From NCBI GenBank assembly GCA_021555075.1, contig JAKGBX010000001.1, positions 496,001 through 560,000 of the forward strand: a stretch of DNA of 64,000 nt. Reading direction: 5' to 3'. The notes under the pieces are model-generated. The model did not search any database, was not told the origin of the DNA, and saw only the letters and a list, made by a program, of their open reading frames with translations. Origin of the DNA: Rhodobacteraceae bacterium LMO-JJ12. Lineage in GTDB: Bacteria > Pseudomonadota > Alphaproteobacteria > Rhodobacterales > Rhodobacteraceae. Every line of letters starts with the position of its first letter. Positions within the stretch are counted from its first letter, which is position 1. The position numbers were made by a program, and so were the translations under genes. Shown one piece after another: positions 16,870-26,285 of this stretch.

Positions 16870-17406
16870 ATGAGTGAAAGCAAGCAGAAGGTCATCGAGA
16901 GAAACCGCGCACCGCGCGTTCAGATCGCCTATGATGTCGAACATTACGGAAGCCCGACAACCATCGAACTGCCATTTGTGATGGGCGTGATGGCTGATCT
17001 GGCGGGGGCGTCAGAAACCCCTGAGGCGAAAAAATCGGTCAACGACCGCACTTTTGTCGAAACAGATGCGGGCCGTTTCAACAAGTTCATGGAGGCGCTT
17101 GGCCCACGGGTGAAGGCGCGAGTTAAGAACACGCTACCGGTCAAGGAAGGCGAAGAGGGTGACGAAGAAATGTTTGTCGACCTGTCCTTCAAGAACATGT
17201 CGGATTTCGCACCTGACAAGGTGGCGCAGCAGGTTCCGGCACTGGCCGAGCTTTTGGAGATGCGCCGCCGGTTGGAAGAATTGCTGGGGTATATGGATGG
17301 CAAGGTCGATGCCGAAAAGCGCATCGCCCAGCTTCTGAACAATGAACCGCTTTTGGCCCAGGCGGCCGAAGAAGCGATGAAGGTCAACGAAGGTAAGGAG
17401 AGCTGA
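16870..17406 (+). CDS. tssB: T6SS contractile sheath small subunit TssB (VipA)
   Basis: 178 residues, typical of TssB. Signature NRAPRVQIAYDVEHYGSPTTIELPF-type N-terminus, FVMGVMADLAG, KNMSDFAPDKVAQQVPAL and LLEMRRRLEELLGYMDGK. With TssC it forms the sheath around the Hcp tube. Start has GAAAGG upstream. It ends 2 nt before tssC. Confidence 0.97.
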   Translation: MSESKQKVIERNRAPRVQIAYDVEHYGSPTTIELPFVMGVMADLAGASETPEAKKSVNDRTFVETDAGRFNKFMEALGPRVKARVKNTLPVKEGEEGDEEMFVDLSFKNMSDFAPDKVAQQVPALAELLEMRRRLEELLGYMDGKVDAEKRIAQLLNNEPLLAQAAEEAMKVNEGKES

Positions 17407-17408
17407 TC

Positions 17409-18917
17409 ATGGCTGAGAAAAAACAAGAAGCCAGTGCAGGCGCCGCCGAAGCCGAAGCGCTTGATCTGGGCGAATTCAGCGAACTTCTGGAAAAGGATTT
17501 CCGCGTCAAAGACAAAGACAGCGACAAGCTGAAAGATCTGGTCTCGAACCTTGCGCTGGCCGCTCAGGAGCGGGCCGGAACCGCGACTATCTCGGGCAAT
17601 GCGGTCAAGTCGATTAAATCGCTGATCTCGGGGATCGATTCGATCTTGTCTCAGCAAATGAACGAAATCCTGCATTCCGATGAAGTGCGTGAAATGGAAG
17701 GCACCTGGCGCGGGCTGCATTATTTGGTGAACAATACCGAAACGGATCAGAAGCTGAAAATCCGGGTGTTGAACATCAAGAAGAACGAGTTGGCAGACAC
17801 TCTGGAAGACTATGAAGGCCAGATGTGGGACCAATCGCCGGTCTTCAAGAAGCTCTATACTGATGAGTATTCGATGTTTGGTGGTGAGCCGTTTGGCGCA
17901 CTTGTCGGGGCTTATGAGTTTTCGCAGCACCCGCGTGATGTGGGCATGTTGCGCAACCTGTCGGGCATTTGTGCCTCGGCGCACGCGCCGTTTATCGCTG
18001 CCGCCGCGCCTCAGCTTTTCCGTATGGAAAGCTGGCAGGAACTGCCCAATCCGCAGGATCTGGAACAGATTGTCAGCTCGCCGGATTATGCCAGTTGGCA
18101 GAGTCTGCGCGAGAGCGAGGACGCCCGCTATATCGGTTTGACCATGCCACGGGTTCTTGCGCGTCTGCCTTATGGTGCGGAAACCGTACCGGTGAAGGGG
18201 TTTGATTTCGAAGAGGTGATCGACGGCAAGCACGATCACTATACCTGGATGAACGCTGCGTTCACGATGGGTGTGAACATCAACCGCAGTCACAAGCTTT
18301 ATGGTTGGGGCACGCAAATCCGGGGTGTGGAATCGGGGGGCACGGTGACGAACCTGCCGGTACACTCGTTCCCAACTGATGATGGGTCAGTGGCGATGAA
18401 ATGCCCCACCGAAATCGCCATTGATGACCGGCGAGAGGCCGAACTGGCCAAGCTGGGATTGATGCCGATCTTGCACCGCAAGAATACCGATGTGGCCGCG
18501 TTTATCGGCGCACATTCCTTGCAGGATGACGAAGCCCGTGCCGGGCGTCTGGTTGATCCGGATGCGCAGGCCAACGAGCGGCTTTCGGCAAATCTGCCTT
18601 ATCTTTTCCCGGTGTCGCGTTTTGCTCATTACCTCAAAGCAATTGCGCGCGACAAAGTCGGCACGTTCAAAGAGCGCGGCGACATGCAGGTTTGGCTCAG
18701 CGAGTGGATTAACCGCTATGTGCTGGCCAACCCGGCCATGGCTGATGACAAGGCCAAGGCCAAAAGGCCGCTTGCAGCGGCAGAGGTTCAGGTGGATTCG
18801 GTGGAAGGCCGTCCGGGATATTACAACGCCCGGTTCTATCTGCGTCCGCATTACCAACTCGAAGGCATCAACGCGAGCTTGCGGCTCGTGTCTGAGCTGC
18901 CTTCGGTGAAAACTTGA
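17409..18917 (+). CDS. tssC: T6SS contractile sheath large subunit TssC (VipB)
   Basis: 502 residues, the normal length. Conserved TssC segments include EMEGTWRGLHYLVNNTE, KKLYTDEYSMFGGEPFGALVG, YEFSQHPRDVGMLRNLS, ACASAHAPFI-type motif (GICASAHAPFIAAAAPQLF) and the C-terminal GYYNARFYLRPHYQLEGI. It is the major sheath subunit and is recycled by ClpV (7741). Confidence 0.97.
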   Translation: MAEKKQEASAGAAEAEALDLGEFSELLEKDFRVKDKDSDKLKDLVSNLALAAQERAGTATISGNAVKSIKSLISGIDSILSQQMNEILHSDEVREMEGTWRGLHYLVNNTETDQKLKIRVLNIKKNELADTLEDYEGQMWDQSPVFKKLYTDEYSMFGGEPFGALVGAYEFSQHPRDVGMLRNLSGICASAHAPFIAAAAPQLFRMESWQELPNPQDLEQIVSSPDYASWQSLRESEDARYIGLTMPRVLARLPYGAETVPVKGFDFEEVIDGKHDHYTWMNAAFTMGVNINRSHKLYGWGTQIRGVESGGTVTNLPVHSFPTDDGSVAMKCPTEIAIDDRREAELAKLGLMPILHRKNTDVAAFIGAHSLQDDEARAGRLVDPDAQANERLSANLPYLFPVSRFAHYLKAIARDKVGTFKERGDMQVWLSEWINRYVLANPAMADDKAKAKRPLAAAEVQVDSVEGRPGYYNARFYLRPHYQLEGINASLRLVSELPSVKT

Positions 18918-18949
18918 AGCAAGACCATTTTTGAAAAAGGAGACTTCTA

Positions 18950-19435
18950 ATGCCCATTACCGGCTATATGAAAATGCCCGACATTGACGGCGAATCTCAA
19001 CGTGCCGATCATGAAGACGAAATCGACATTCACGATGTTATGTGGATTATCGAACAGGCCTCTGTTGCTCAGGTTGGTCGTGGCCGCTCGCAAGCGCGCG
19101 CCAAGGTCGAAGCGTTGAAGTGCAAGAAATATTATGACTGCGCCTCACCCTATATCGCGCTGGCATGTATGCAGGCCAAATCCCTTGACGAGGTTGTTCT
19201 GAGTGTTCGCAAGGATTCAGGCGAAGCCCATCTTGATTATCTTATCATCACCATGACCAACGTGATCATTTCCAGCTATCATGTGCTGGGCGTTGGTGAC
19301 GGCGAAGGTCAGATGATCGAGGAAGAATTTGGGTTGGCCTTTGAAGAGGTCAATATCAAATACACTGTCCAGGCCGACGACCATTCGGCAGGCGATGAGC
19401 ATGAGGTCGAATTCGATATCGCTGCGGGCAAGTAG
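18950..19435 (+). CDS. hcp: T6SS tube protein Hcp (TssD)
   Basis: 161 residues. Starts PITGYMKMPDIDGES, with DEIDIHDVMWIIEQ, KYYDCASPYIALACM and an acidic C-terminus, as in Hcp1-type proteins. Hexamers stack into the tube that carries effectors. A strong AAAAAGGAG lies ahead of ATG 18950, fitting a highly made protein. Separated from tssC by 32 nt. Confidence 0.95.
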   Translation: MPITGYMKMPDIDGESQRADHEDEIDIHDVMWIIEQASVAQVGRGRSQARAKVEALKCKKYYDCASPYIALACMQAKSLDEVVLSVRKDSGEAHLDYLIITMTNVIISSYHVLGVGDGEGQMIEEEFGLAFEEVNIKYTVQADDHSAGDEHEVEFDIAAGK

Positions 19436-19456
19436 TCGGCAACACCGGAGTAGCGT

Positions 19457-20176
19457 ATGTCTGACACGTCTCAAGTTCCCAGTTCTCGCCAGGAGGCGGT
19501 TCAGCCTTCGCTCTGGGATCGTCTGACAGATGACCTTCCAGGGATCGTTGCTGAATCAAAAGGGCTTAGGCGGGAGCTTGAAAAGCAATTGCCCAAGTCC
19601 GAAGACCTTGATGCGCTTTTGGAAGGCGGTGCGCGTGCAATTGAGGCGCGCACTGACCTTGACGATGAGATCCGACAGCGGCTGCACCGTTTGTTGCAGC
19701 AAACCACTGAGCAGCGGCGCCTAGAGGATCGCGGTATCGTGGTTACGCCGCAGATCCTGCGCGAAGCAGTTCGCCGGGACATCGAAATGCTGTTCAACAT
19801 TGAGCGGCTTGAGGCCGATTTCCTGCTGAGTGAACGCGAGAGGCTGACCTATCAAAGCCCGGAGGCGCGGCTTGCAGATTTTCCTGAAGTGCGCAGTTCG
19901 GTTTTGAACTTTGGGGTGCCCGCATTTTCGGGCCGCAAGGGAAATGACTTTAACAAGGAGCTATTGGCGCGTGAATTGCGCAAGGTGCTGATTGCTTTCG
20001 AACCGCGCCTAAAAAAGGAGAGCATCAAGATCGAGGTCAGGATTGAGGAAAAAAAAGGCATGCGGATCGAAATTGATGGCGTGTTGATGCTGTCGCCCGT
20101 TCCAGAGCGGCTTAGACTTTCGACGGTGATCAACCTGGAAAATGGCAAGGCCTCGACAACGCTCGAGGGTCTTTGA
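19457..20176 (+). CDS. tssE: T6SS baseplate wedge protein TssE (gp25-like) with long N-terminus
   Basis: 239 residues. The C-terminal ~150 residues hold the gp25-like core (LLQQTTEQRRLEDRGIV..., YQSPEARLADFPEVRSSVLNFGVP, ELLARELRKVLIAFEPRL). Typical TssE proteins are about 140-180 residues. The N-terminal 60-80 residues, including VQPSLWDRLTDDLP (a motif common at TssE starts), are extended by a charged helical segment. TGATG overlap with tssF. TssE joins sheath to baseplate. Confidence 0.9.
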   Translation: MSDTSQVPSSRQEAVQPSLWDRLTDDLPGIVAESKGLRRELEKQLPKSEDLDALLEGGARAIEARTDLDDEIRQRLHRLLQQTTEQRRLEDRGIVVTPQILREAVRRDIEMLFNIERLEADFLLSERERLTYQSPEARLADFPEVRSSVLNFGVPAFSGRKGNDFNKELLARELRKVLIAFEPRLKKESIKIEVRIEEKKGMRIEIDGVLMLSPVPERLRLSTVINLENGKASTTLEGL

Positions 20177-22062
20177 TGGATCGTGTATTCCTTGAATATT
20201 ATGAGGAAGAGCTGACCCATATTCGCTCGCTCGCCGGGGAGTTTGCGGCGATTCACCCGAATGTGGCACGCAACCTCTCGATCGAAGCCACACCTTGCCC
20301 CGATCCTTATGTTGAGAGGCTGCTTGAAGGGGTGGCGTTTCTGGCTGCGCGCACGCGGCTTAAGGTTGATGGTGAGGCGAGCCGATATGTGCGCAATCTG
20401 ATTGATGCGCTTTATCCCGATCTAGCGGGGCCGGGCCCGGCAATGTCGATGGCGCGGCTTGAACCCGGACCACAGGTCGAACGCATGGTTGACGGTCATG
20501 TGGTGAAGCGCGGCACGCGGGTCATTGCGGGTTTACGCGAAGGCCTGCAAACGCGCGCTACGTTTTCCACGGCCCAAGATGTTCGACTTTGGCCTGTTGA
20601 GATTGTCGAAGCGGATTATCTTCAAGACCAAGGCACGCTTAATCAGGCCGGTGTGCCCGAGCGGCAATTACGAGAGGCACAGGCCGGTCTGCGGCTGGTA
20701 GTGAAGCGCACCGGGGCCGGAACGTTGGGCGAGCTTTCGCTTGATAGCCTTGATGTCTATCTTGGCGGCAATGGTCGCGGAGGACCTCTGTTTGATGCGA
20801 TTTTCGGTTTCGGTGCCGCCGTTCTAGCCCGCCCTAGCAGCCGCAAAGAACGCTTTGAGACGGCAGCTATGCCTAGAATGATTGGCGTTTCGGGGAGCGA
20901 GGCGTTGTTGCCCCGCGTGCGCGCTTCGTTTGAAGGCTACAGGCTTTTGCGCGAATATTTCCTGATGCCTGAGCGGTTCCATTTTGCCCGGCTTGGTGGG
21001 CTGGCGCGGGCTGTCAAACGCTGCACCAGTGAAGACGATACGCTGGAAATCACGCTGTTGTTGCGCGAACCAATTGACGGGCTGACCGGCTTGAGTGCGC
21101 GCGACTTCAAGCTCTCGACGGTGCCGGTGATTAATCTTTTTGAGCGAGAATGCGATCTGGTCGAGGTCAAGTCGTCGCGTGCATCCCATATCGTGCATGC
21201 GGATCGCACGCGCCCGCGTGACTATGAAATCTATCGGTTGCTCAAGGTGGAGGACGCCGAAAATGATGGGTCTCAGGCCCGTATAACCCCGATGTTTTCG
21301 ATAGAACATCTTGGGGATAGTGGCGTGGTCTATACGACGGAACGCCGGTCGCGTCGGCCGGGCGAGGACGAGATCCGCCATGGGCAGACGCGCACCAGCT
21401 ATACGGGTGATGATTTCTACATATCTATTGCGCGGCCCGGCACTGCGCCGCGTGGTGGTGCCATGCCTCGGCGGCTTGATATTCGGGCGCTCTGTACCAA
21501 CCGGGATTTGCCAATCCTTGATGATACGCCCACGCTGACGCTGGAAACCGGCGACCCGGTTAAGAAAGTTTCGCTGCTTGCACCGATGCGTCGGCCCCGG
21601 TCTTCGCTTCGCTCGTCCCTGCCTTTCGGGGCGGGTAATGAAGCGAAGATAGACGATCTGACGTGGCGCTGGATTTCGCAGTTGTCGCTCAATCACCTGT
21701 CGCTTGCGGCTGAAGACAAAGAGGATGAGCCACTGCTCGCGCTTCTTAGGCTTTATGCAGATCGCGGCGACCCGACGCTTGAGCGCCATGGGCGTGCCAT
21801 TCTCGGGGTCAGTTCGAAAGCGGTGATCGAGCGGCTGGGCCTGCCGGGGCCTTTGTGCTTTGGCCACGGAACCGAGCTGACGTTGGAAATCGACGAACAA
21901 TTGCTCACAGGCGGCAGCGAGCTTTTGCTATCTGCCTTATTGGCACAGCTATTTGCGCGCCATGCTGCGATCAATTCATTTGTGCGGACCAAAACCCGTC
22001 TGAGCCACAGCCAGAAGGAGGTAGCATGGCCGATGACCCACGGCACACGCGCCCTGATCTGA
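20176..22062 (+). CDS. tssF: T6SS baseplate protein TssF
   Basis: 628 residues from ATG 20176, which overlaps the tssE stop. TssF features: FLEYYEEELTHIRSLAGEFAAIHPNVA at the N-terminus, DPYVERLLEGVAFLAARTRLK, and the central HFARLGGLARAVKRC / PVINLFERECDLVEV segments. It forms wedges with TssG, TssE and TssK. The last ~12 codons overlap the tssG reading frame by 37 nt. Confidence 0.95.
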   Translation: MDRVFLEYYEEELTHIRSLAGEFAAIHPNVARNLSIEATPCPDPYVERLLEGVAFLAARTRLKVDGEASRYVRNLIDALYPDLAGPGPAMSMARLEPGPQVERMVDGHVVKRGTRVIAGLREGLQTRATFSTAQDVRLWPVEIVEADYLQDQGTLNQAGVPERQLREAQAGLRLVVKRTGAGTLGELSLDSLDVYLGGNGRGGPLFDAIFGFGAAVLARPSSRKERFETAAMPRMIGVSGSEALLPRVRASFEGYRLLREYFLMPERFHFARLGGLARAVKRCTSEDDTLEITLLLREPIDGLTGLSARDFKLSTVPVINLFERECDLVEVKSSRASHIVHADRTRPRDYEIYRLLKVEDAENDGSQARITPMFSIEHLGDSGVVYTTERRSRRPGEDEIRHGQTRTSYTGDDFYISIARPGTAPRGGAMPRRLDIRALCTNRDLPILDDTPTLTLETGDPVKKVSLLAPMRRPRSSLRSSLPFGAGNEAKIDDLTWRWISQLSLNHLSLAAEDKEDEPLLALLRLYADRGDPTLERHGRAILGVSSKAVIERLGLPGPLCFGHGTELTLEIDEQLLTGGSELLLSALLAQLFARHAAINSFVRTKTRLSHSQKEVAWPMTHGTRALI

Positions 22063-23087
22063 GCCGAGGCCCGGACCCAGAGGACGCGCCGACGATGGAT
22101 TTCTTTGAGCTGTTGCGACAGCTTGAAGGAGATGGGCTTCGCTTTGGCCGCTCCGGTGGGCCTGAGCGGGAGCCGGCGCGTTTGGGTCAAGTTGCGCGGC
22201 TTGATTTTGCCGCGTCGGATGTGGCCATGTTCAAGCCGGGGACCGAAAGCGAGCCACCCTTTGTCGGGGTTAATGTTCTGGGCCTTATCGGCCCTGAAGG
22301 TCCGATGCCGCTGCATCTTACCCGATGGATTATGCAGCGCTTATCGAACCGCTGGTTTGCCGGGGATGCCACAGGGGCCACGTCGGACACATCGTTCATC
22401 GACTTTCTCAATATGCTGCAACATCGGATGATGTCGCTTTATTGGCGCTCGTGGGCTGAGGGGCGACCGGATATCCATATCGCGCATGATGATGGTGGAC
22501 GTGTCATCGGACTGATGCGGGCGCTGGCTGGGATTGGTTTGCCGGGAACGCGGGGGATTAACGAAAGTCTTGACGCGGCCAAGCTGCACCACGCGACATC
22601 GCTTGCGCATCATGTCAAGAACCCGGAGCGACTGACCAGCTTTCTTGAAACTGTAGTTGGCGTGCCGGTGGAGCTTGAAGAATTCGTAGGTGTCTGGGTC
22701 AACCTGCCAGATCATTTGCAAAGTCGGTTGGGTGGTGCGCATTGCGGGCTTGGGACGGGTGCGGTGGCGGGTGGCCGGGTGTTTGATCGCCAGTCGCACG
22801 CCGAGCTACGCCTTGGCCCGCTAACGTTTGAAGAGTTCACTACCTTTCTCGATGACCCGGCGGCTTGGGAGCGGCTTCGCCATGCAGTGATTTTTGCTTC
22901 CGGGAAAGAGCTTGTCTTCCGTCTACGGTTGGTGCTGGCTGCGGGAGAAGCTCCTGCGGCCAGGCTTGGCGAGGCGCGGCTTGGCAAAACCGCCTGGTTA
23001 TCGCCTGATCCTGCGACCGAGGCGGACGACTACTATGTGCGCAACATCGTGGCTGAAACAACCCGCAAGGAAAGGAGAGCGGCATGA
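22026..23087 (+). CDS. tssG: T6SS baseplate protein TssG
   Basis: 353 residues. The frame is open far upstream inside tssF, but AAGGAGGTAGC directly before ATG 22026 fixes the start. TssG motifs: FFELLRQLEGDGLRFGRSG, RLGQVARLDFAASDVA, GLIGPEGPMPLHLTRWI, FLNMLQHRMMSLYWRSWAEGRP and GVPVELEEFVGVWVNLPD. Works with TssF in the baseplate wedge. ATGA overlap with tagH. Confidence 0.95.
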   Translation: MADDPRHTRPDLSRGPDPEDAPTMDFFELLRQLEGDGLRFGRSGGPEREPARLGQVARLDFAASDVAMFKPGTESEPPFVGVNVLGLIGPEGPMPLHLTRWIMQRLSNRWFAGDATGATSDTSFIDFLNMLQHRMMSLYWRSWAEGRPDIHIAHDDGGRVIGLMRALAGIGLPGTRGINESLDAAKLHHATSLAHHVKNPERLTSFLETVVGVPVELEEFVGVWVNLPDHLQSRLGGAHCGLGTGAVAGGRVFDRQSHAELRLGPLTFEEFTTFLDDPAAWERLRHAVIFASGKELVFRLRLVLAAGEAPAARLGEARLGKTAWLSPDPATEADDYYVRNIVAETTRKERRAA

Positions 23088-24475
23088 ACTTGAGGCTCGT
23101 TCTCGAATCTGCCCCCCACCACACGCAGAGCCAACAAGAGCGCGTGTTCCAAGGTGGCACCCTGGTGATTGGCAGGGGTGATGAAGCTGATTGGCAGCTG
23201 AACGACCCGGACATGTATGTCTCGCGCCGTCATTGCATCATCAGTGATGAAAGCGGCGCGCCGATGGTGATAGATGCATCGTCTGGCGGGCTTTTCATCG
23301 ACAATGCAGCCAATCCGGTTGGGGCCGGAAATTCTGTGCCGATTGATGCAGGGATGCGCCTGCGGGTGGGTGATTTTGTCATCAGGGTTGAAGCGCACGC
23401 TGAAACTGAGGCTGCGGCCAAACCTGAACCTATGCCCAAGGCAGATGCGTTTGGCTTTGAGTTCGGCGCGCCAACACAGCCGGAAGAAAAACGTGACCGT
23501 CCTGAAAGCTTGCCTGATCCGTTTGACCCGCGCGCCAAGTCGCGGGGGCGCGATCCTTTCGGGTTGGATGAGGAACCCGAGGAGCACTCGCTTAAACCGG
23601 TTGATTGGGAAAACCCTATGGGGCTGGATTTGCGCAAGGGTGGGCCGGTAACCGAGCCGGGTCGCACATTGGGGCCGAGTTCGCTGTCGGGTGATACGGG
23701 GTCGCGGCCGAGTCTGTCCGCGGCATCGAAGTATTTTGATGGGGTAAGCCAGCCGGACTACGGCGCCCGTTTTGATCGACCACGTGAGATCCCCGATGAG
23801 CCACCGGTTGTGGCAGAAGCGCGGGTTGCCCCGTCTCCAGCGCCAGCGATGACCGAACAGGTGCAAGTGACTTCGGCTCCTGCGCGGGCGGTAGATGATA
23901 GCGCTCTTCGAGCGGCGCTACTGCGCGGCATGGGGCTTGATCCGGCTCGTATTCCGGCGGACGATCCAGAAGCCGAAATGGAAGAGGTGGGCGCGCGGTT
24001 TCGTGAGCTTGTAGAGGGGCTGATGATGTTGTTGCGCAGCCGCGCACAGGAGAAGAGCCGCGCGCGTGTGGCCCAGACAATCATCGCCAACGAAGATGTA
24101 AATCCGCTCAAATTCCTCGTAACGCCAGAGGATGCGATGGCGGCGCTGTTGCAACCGCGCGGCAAAGGCTATTTGCCCCCAGATCAGGCGGTGACATGGG
24201 CCTACCGCGATCTTGCAGATCATCAACTGCGCACATGGACCGCGCTTCAGGCGGCGTTGCGCCGGATGATCGATCGGTTTGATCCCGCACAAATTGAAAA
24301 GGACGCCGAAGACCTCGGCATTTTGGAAAAACTCATCGCTGGCGGAAAAAGCGCCAAGATGTGGGATATGTATGAAGAGCATTACCGAGACCTCGCGCAG
24401 TCTGCTGAGGAACAGTTTCTTGGCGAAGTCGGTGCCGATTTCCGCGAGGCATATGAAACCAAAAGGAGTAAATGA
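23084..24475 (+). CDS. tagH: T6SS FHA-domain protein TagH (Fha)
   Basis: 463 residues. N-terminal FHA domain (about 10-105): VIGRGDEADWQL, MYVSRRHCIIS (phosphothreonine-binding SxxH) and GLFIDNAAN. A long Pro/Asp-rich linker follows, then the TagH C-terminal helical domain (LLRGMGLDPARIP, FRELVEGLMMLLRSRAQEK, NPLKFLVTPEDAMAALL). In known systems this protein is phosphorylated by PpkA and dephosphorylated by PppA, controlling apparatus assembly; both enzymes are encoded in this window (5502 and 37420). Confidence 0.93.
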   Translation: MNLRLVLESAPHHTQSQQERVFQGGTLVIGRGDEADWQLNDPDMYVSRRHCIISDESGAPMVIDASSGGLFIDNAANPVGAGNSVPIDAGMRLRVGDFVIRVEAHAETEAAAKPEPMPKADAFGFEFGAPTQPEEKRDRPESLPDPFDPRAKSRGRDPFGLDEEPEEHSLKPVDWENPMGLDLRKGGPVTEPGRTLGPSSLSGDTGSRPSLSAASKYFDGVSQPDYGARFDRPREIPDEPPVVAEARVAPSPAPAMTEQVQVTSAPARAVDDSALRAALLRGMGLDPARIPADDPEAEMEEVGARFRELVEGLMMLLRSRAQEKSRARVAQTIIANEDVNPLKFLVTPEDAMAALLQPRGKGYLPPDQAVTWAYRDLADHQLRTWTALQAALRRMIDRFDPAQIEKDAEDLGILEKLIAGGKSAKMWDMYEEHYRDLAQSAEEQFLGEVGADFREAYETKRSK

Positions 24476-24476
24476 C

Positions 24477-24929
24477 ATGCATTTCGATAGACGCACATTT
24501 CTCGTCGCCGGCGCGGCTGGCTTTGGCCTTGCAGGATGTATGGGGCCGACTACAGCCAATATGTCGGTTTCGGTTCAGGGCCGCGCGGGCATGAACCCCG
24601 GTCCCGATGGAAAAGATCGCCCAGTGACGGTCTCGATCCTTCAGATGAACGGTTCATCGGCGTTTGATGCCGCCGACTACGTGTCATTGCAAAGCCCGTC
24701 GTCGGCGCTTGGTTCCGAGCTGGTCAAGGCCGATCAGATCGTAATTTCCGGTACATCACCGGTGTCGCGGGTCATCCCGGTTCAGGCTGGCGCGTCGGTG
24801 ATCGGGGTGGTTGGCGGTTTTCGCACGCCATCTGGTAAGGTGGTGCGACGCAAGATCGCCGCGCCTGCCAAAGATGCGGGTTTGATCATCAGCGTCGGTC
24901 CGAACGGTATCTCGGTCTCGTTGGCCTGA
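24477..24929 (+). CDS. tssJ: T6SS outer-membrane lipoprotein TssJ with twin-arginine-like signal
   Basis: 150 residues from ATG 24477, which has AAAAGGAG upstream and lies 1 nt after the tagH stop; the frame is open further upstream but within tagH. The signal reads HFDRRTFLVAGAAGFGLAGC: two Arg followed by FLV as in Tat signals, and a lipobox ending in Cys21. The rest (NMSVSVQGRAGMNPGPDGKDRP, SILQMNGSSAFDAADY) is the TssJ transthyretin-like domain. It anchors TssM to the outer membrane. Confidence 0.88.
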   Translation: MHFDRRTFLVAGAAGFGLAGCMGPTTANMSVSVQGRAGMNPGPDGKDRPVTVSILQMNGSSAFDAADYVSLQSPSSALGSELVKADQIVISGTSPVSRVIPVQAGASVIGVVGGFRTPSGKVVRRKIAAPAKDAGLIISVGPNGISVSLA

Positions 24930-24948
24930 TGCACATGAAAGGCAGGAT

Positions 24949-26283
24949 ATGACGGATAGGAACAAGGTTGTCTGGTCGGAGGGGCTTTTCCTCAGAACCC
25001 AGCATTTCCAGCAACAGGACCGGCGCAGCGAGTGGTTGGTGCGGCAAGCCTTGCGCGCCACACCTTTGCAGAGTTTCGGGTTTTCCGAACTCAAGCTTGA
25101 TGCCAATGCGCTTGGTGCTGGGCTGGTTGGGATTGCGCGCGCTGAGGGGGTGTTTCCTGATGGCACTTTCTTTTCTATTCCTGATGGTACCACCGAAGTT
25201 GCGCCCGTTCCTGTAACGGCTTCGAGCGAAGCCGGGGCTGTTTGTCTTGCTATTCCTGCCGAACGTAGCGGTGCGGCTTTGGTCGATCCGGCACATGCCG
25301 CGCCGTCGGGAACCCGTTATCGCGGTGAATTGGTGACGGTGCGCGATGAAATTCGCAACGGTGCCGAAGAGACCGGAATCGAAGTGGCAAGGCTGGCCCC
25401 GCGGCTCATCTTGCCGGGTGAGGAAGCCACGGGCTATACTCTCTTGCCGGTGGCGCAAATCTCGGGTTTGAACGCCGAGGGTGGTGTCGTCATTTCCGAG
25501 AGTTTTCTGCCGCCTGCATTGATGATTTCGGCTGTGCCCTGGTATGTTCAGTTTCTCAAGGAAATACTCACGGGTGCAGATCATGTCTGCGACGCCCATG
25601 CCGGAATTGTGGTGGGTGGAACCGGGGCTTCGATGGAAAATTTGCTGATCCTCGAAGCGGCCAATGCGGCGCGCCCGCGTCTTGCGCATCTGGCGCGGCA
25701 AAACGATGTCCACCCTTCCGAGCTATTCCTGCATCTGGCCGGGCTTGCGGGGCAGTTGGCCACCTATGGCGCGTCGGCCAGAAGGTCCGCCGATCTACCG
25801 GTCTATGATCATGGCAATCCGGGACCGGCGTTTCAGACGTTAGCGGATGAGCTGCGATCGCTCATTTTGTCGCTGTCGCATGTTGAGCCGAAATCGCGGG
25901 CTTTGCCGGTGAATCGTCATTCGGAGAACATCTGGACTGTGCGCATCGACAACCCTGATATCCTCAACAAGAATCGTATTGTTTTGCGGGTCGGCGGGCG
26001 GATGTCTGAGGCCATGCTGCGCAAACTCTTTTCCCAGCAGGTCACGGTTGGCGCGCCGGATGAATTTGATGCGCTGTGGAAATCGAAGTTGCCGGGAATT
26101 CAGCTTAAGCCGTTGCATTCCCAGCCCCGCGAAATTCCTTATGACGGTGACAGACTCTGCCTTGAGCTTGAACGCACGTCTGAGCATTGGGTGGCGTTAT
26201 CGAGCGCCAAGGGTTTTGTCATTGGTGTTGCCGGCAAGCTCGACCCTGAACCTGAAATCGATTGCTATGCAGTGAGCCGCTAA
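24949..26283 (+). CDS. tssK: T6SS baseplate-membrane connector TssK
   Basis: 444 residues. Classic TssK start (NKVVWSEGLFLRTQHFQQQDR) and segments LAPRLILPGEEATGYTLLPVAQI, LPPALMISAVPWYVQFLKEI and LFLHLAGLAGQLATY. Trimers bind the wedge and the cytoplasmic part of TssL. 19 nt after tssJ, 2 nt before tssL. Confidence 0.96.
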   Translation: MTDRNKVVWSEGLFLRTQHFQQQDRRSEWLVRQALRATPLQSFGFSELKLDANALGAGLVGIARAEGVFPDGTFFSIPDGTTEVAPVPVTASSEAGAVCLAIPAERSGAALVDPAHAAPSGTRYRGELVTVRDEIRNGAEETGIEVARLAPRLILPGEEATGYTLLPVAQISGLNAEGGVVISESFLPPALMISAVPWYVQFLKEILTGADHVCDAHAGIVVGGTGASMENLLILEAANAARPRLAHLARQNDVHPSELFLHLAGLAGQLATYGASARRSADLPVYDHGNPGPAFQTLADELRSLILSLSHVEPKSRALPVNRHSENIWTVRIDNPDILNKNRIVLRVGGRMSEAMLRKLFSQQVTVGAPDEFDALWKSKLPGIQLKPLHSQPREIPYDGDRLCLELERTSEHWVALSSAKGFVIGVAGKLDPEPEIDCYAVSR

Positions 26284-26285
26284 TT

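Noticed and set aside
16944-18365. 473-residue minus-strand frame opposite tssB/tssC
   Set aside because: Composition is His/Arg-rich without domains, and tssB and tssC on the plus strand are unmistakable. It is a high-GC shadow frame.
24279-24476. Extended N-terminus for tssJ
   Set aside because: It overlaps the end of tagH in another frame; the signal peptide and ribosome binding site place the start at 24477.
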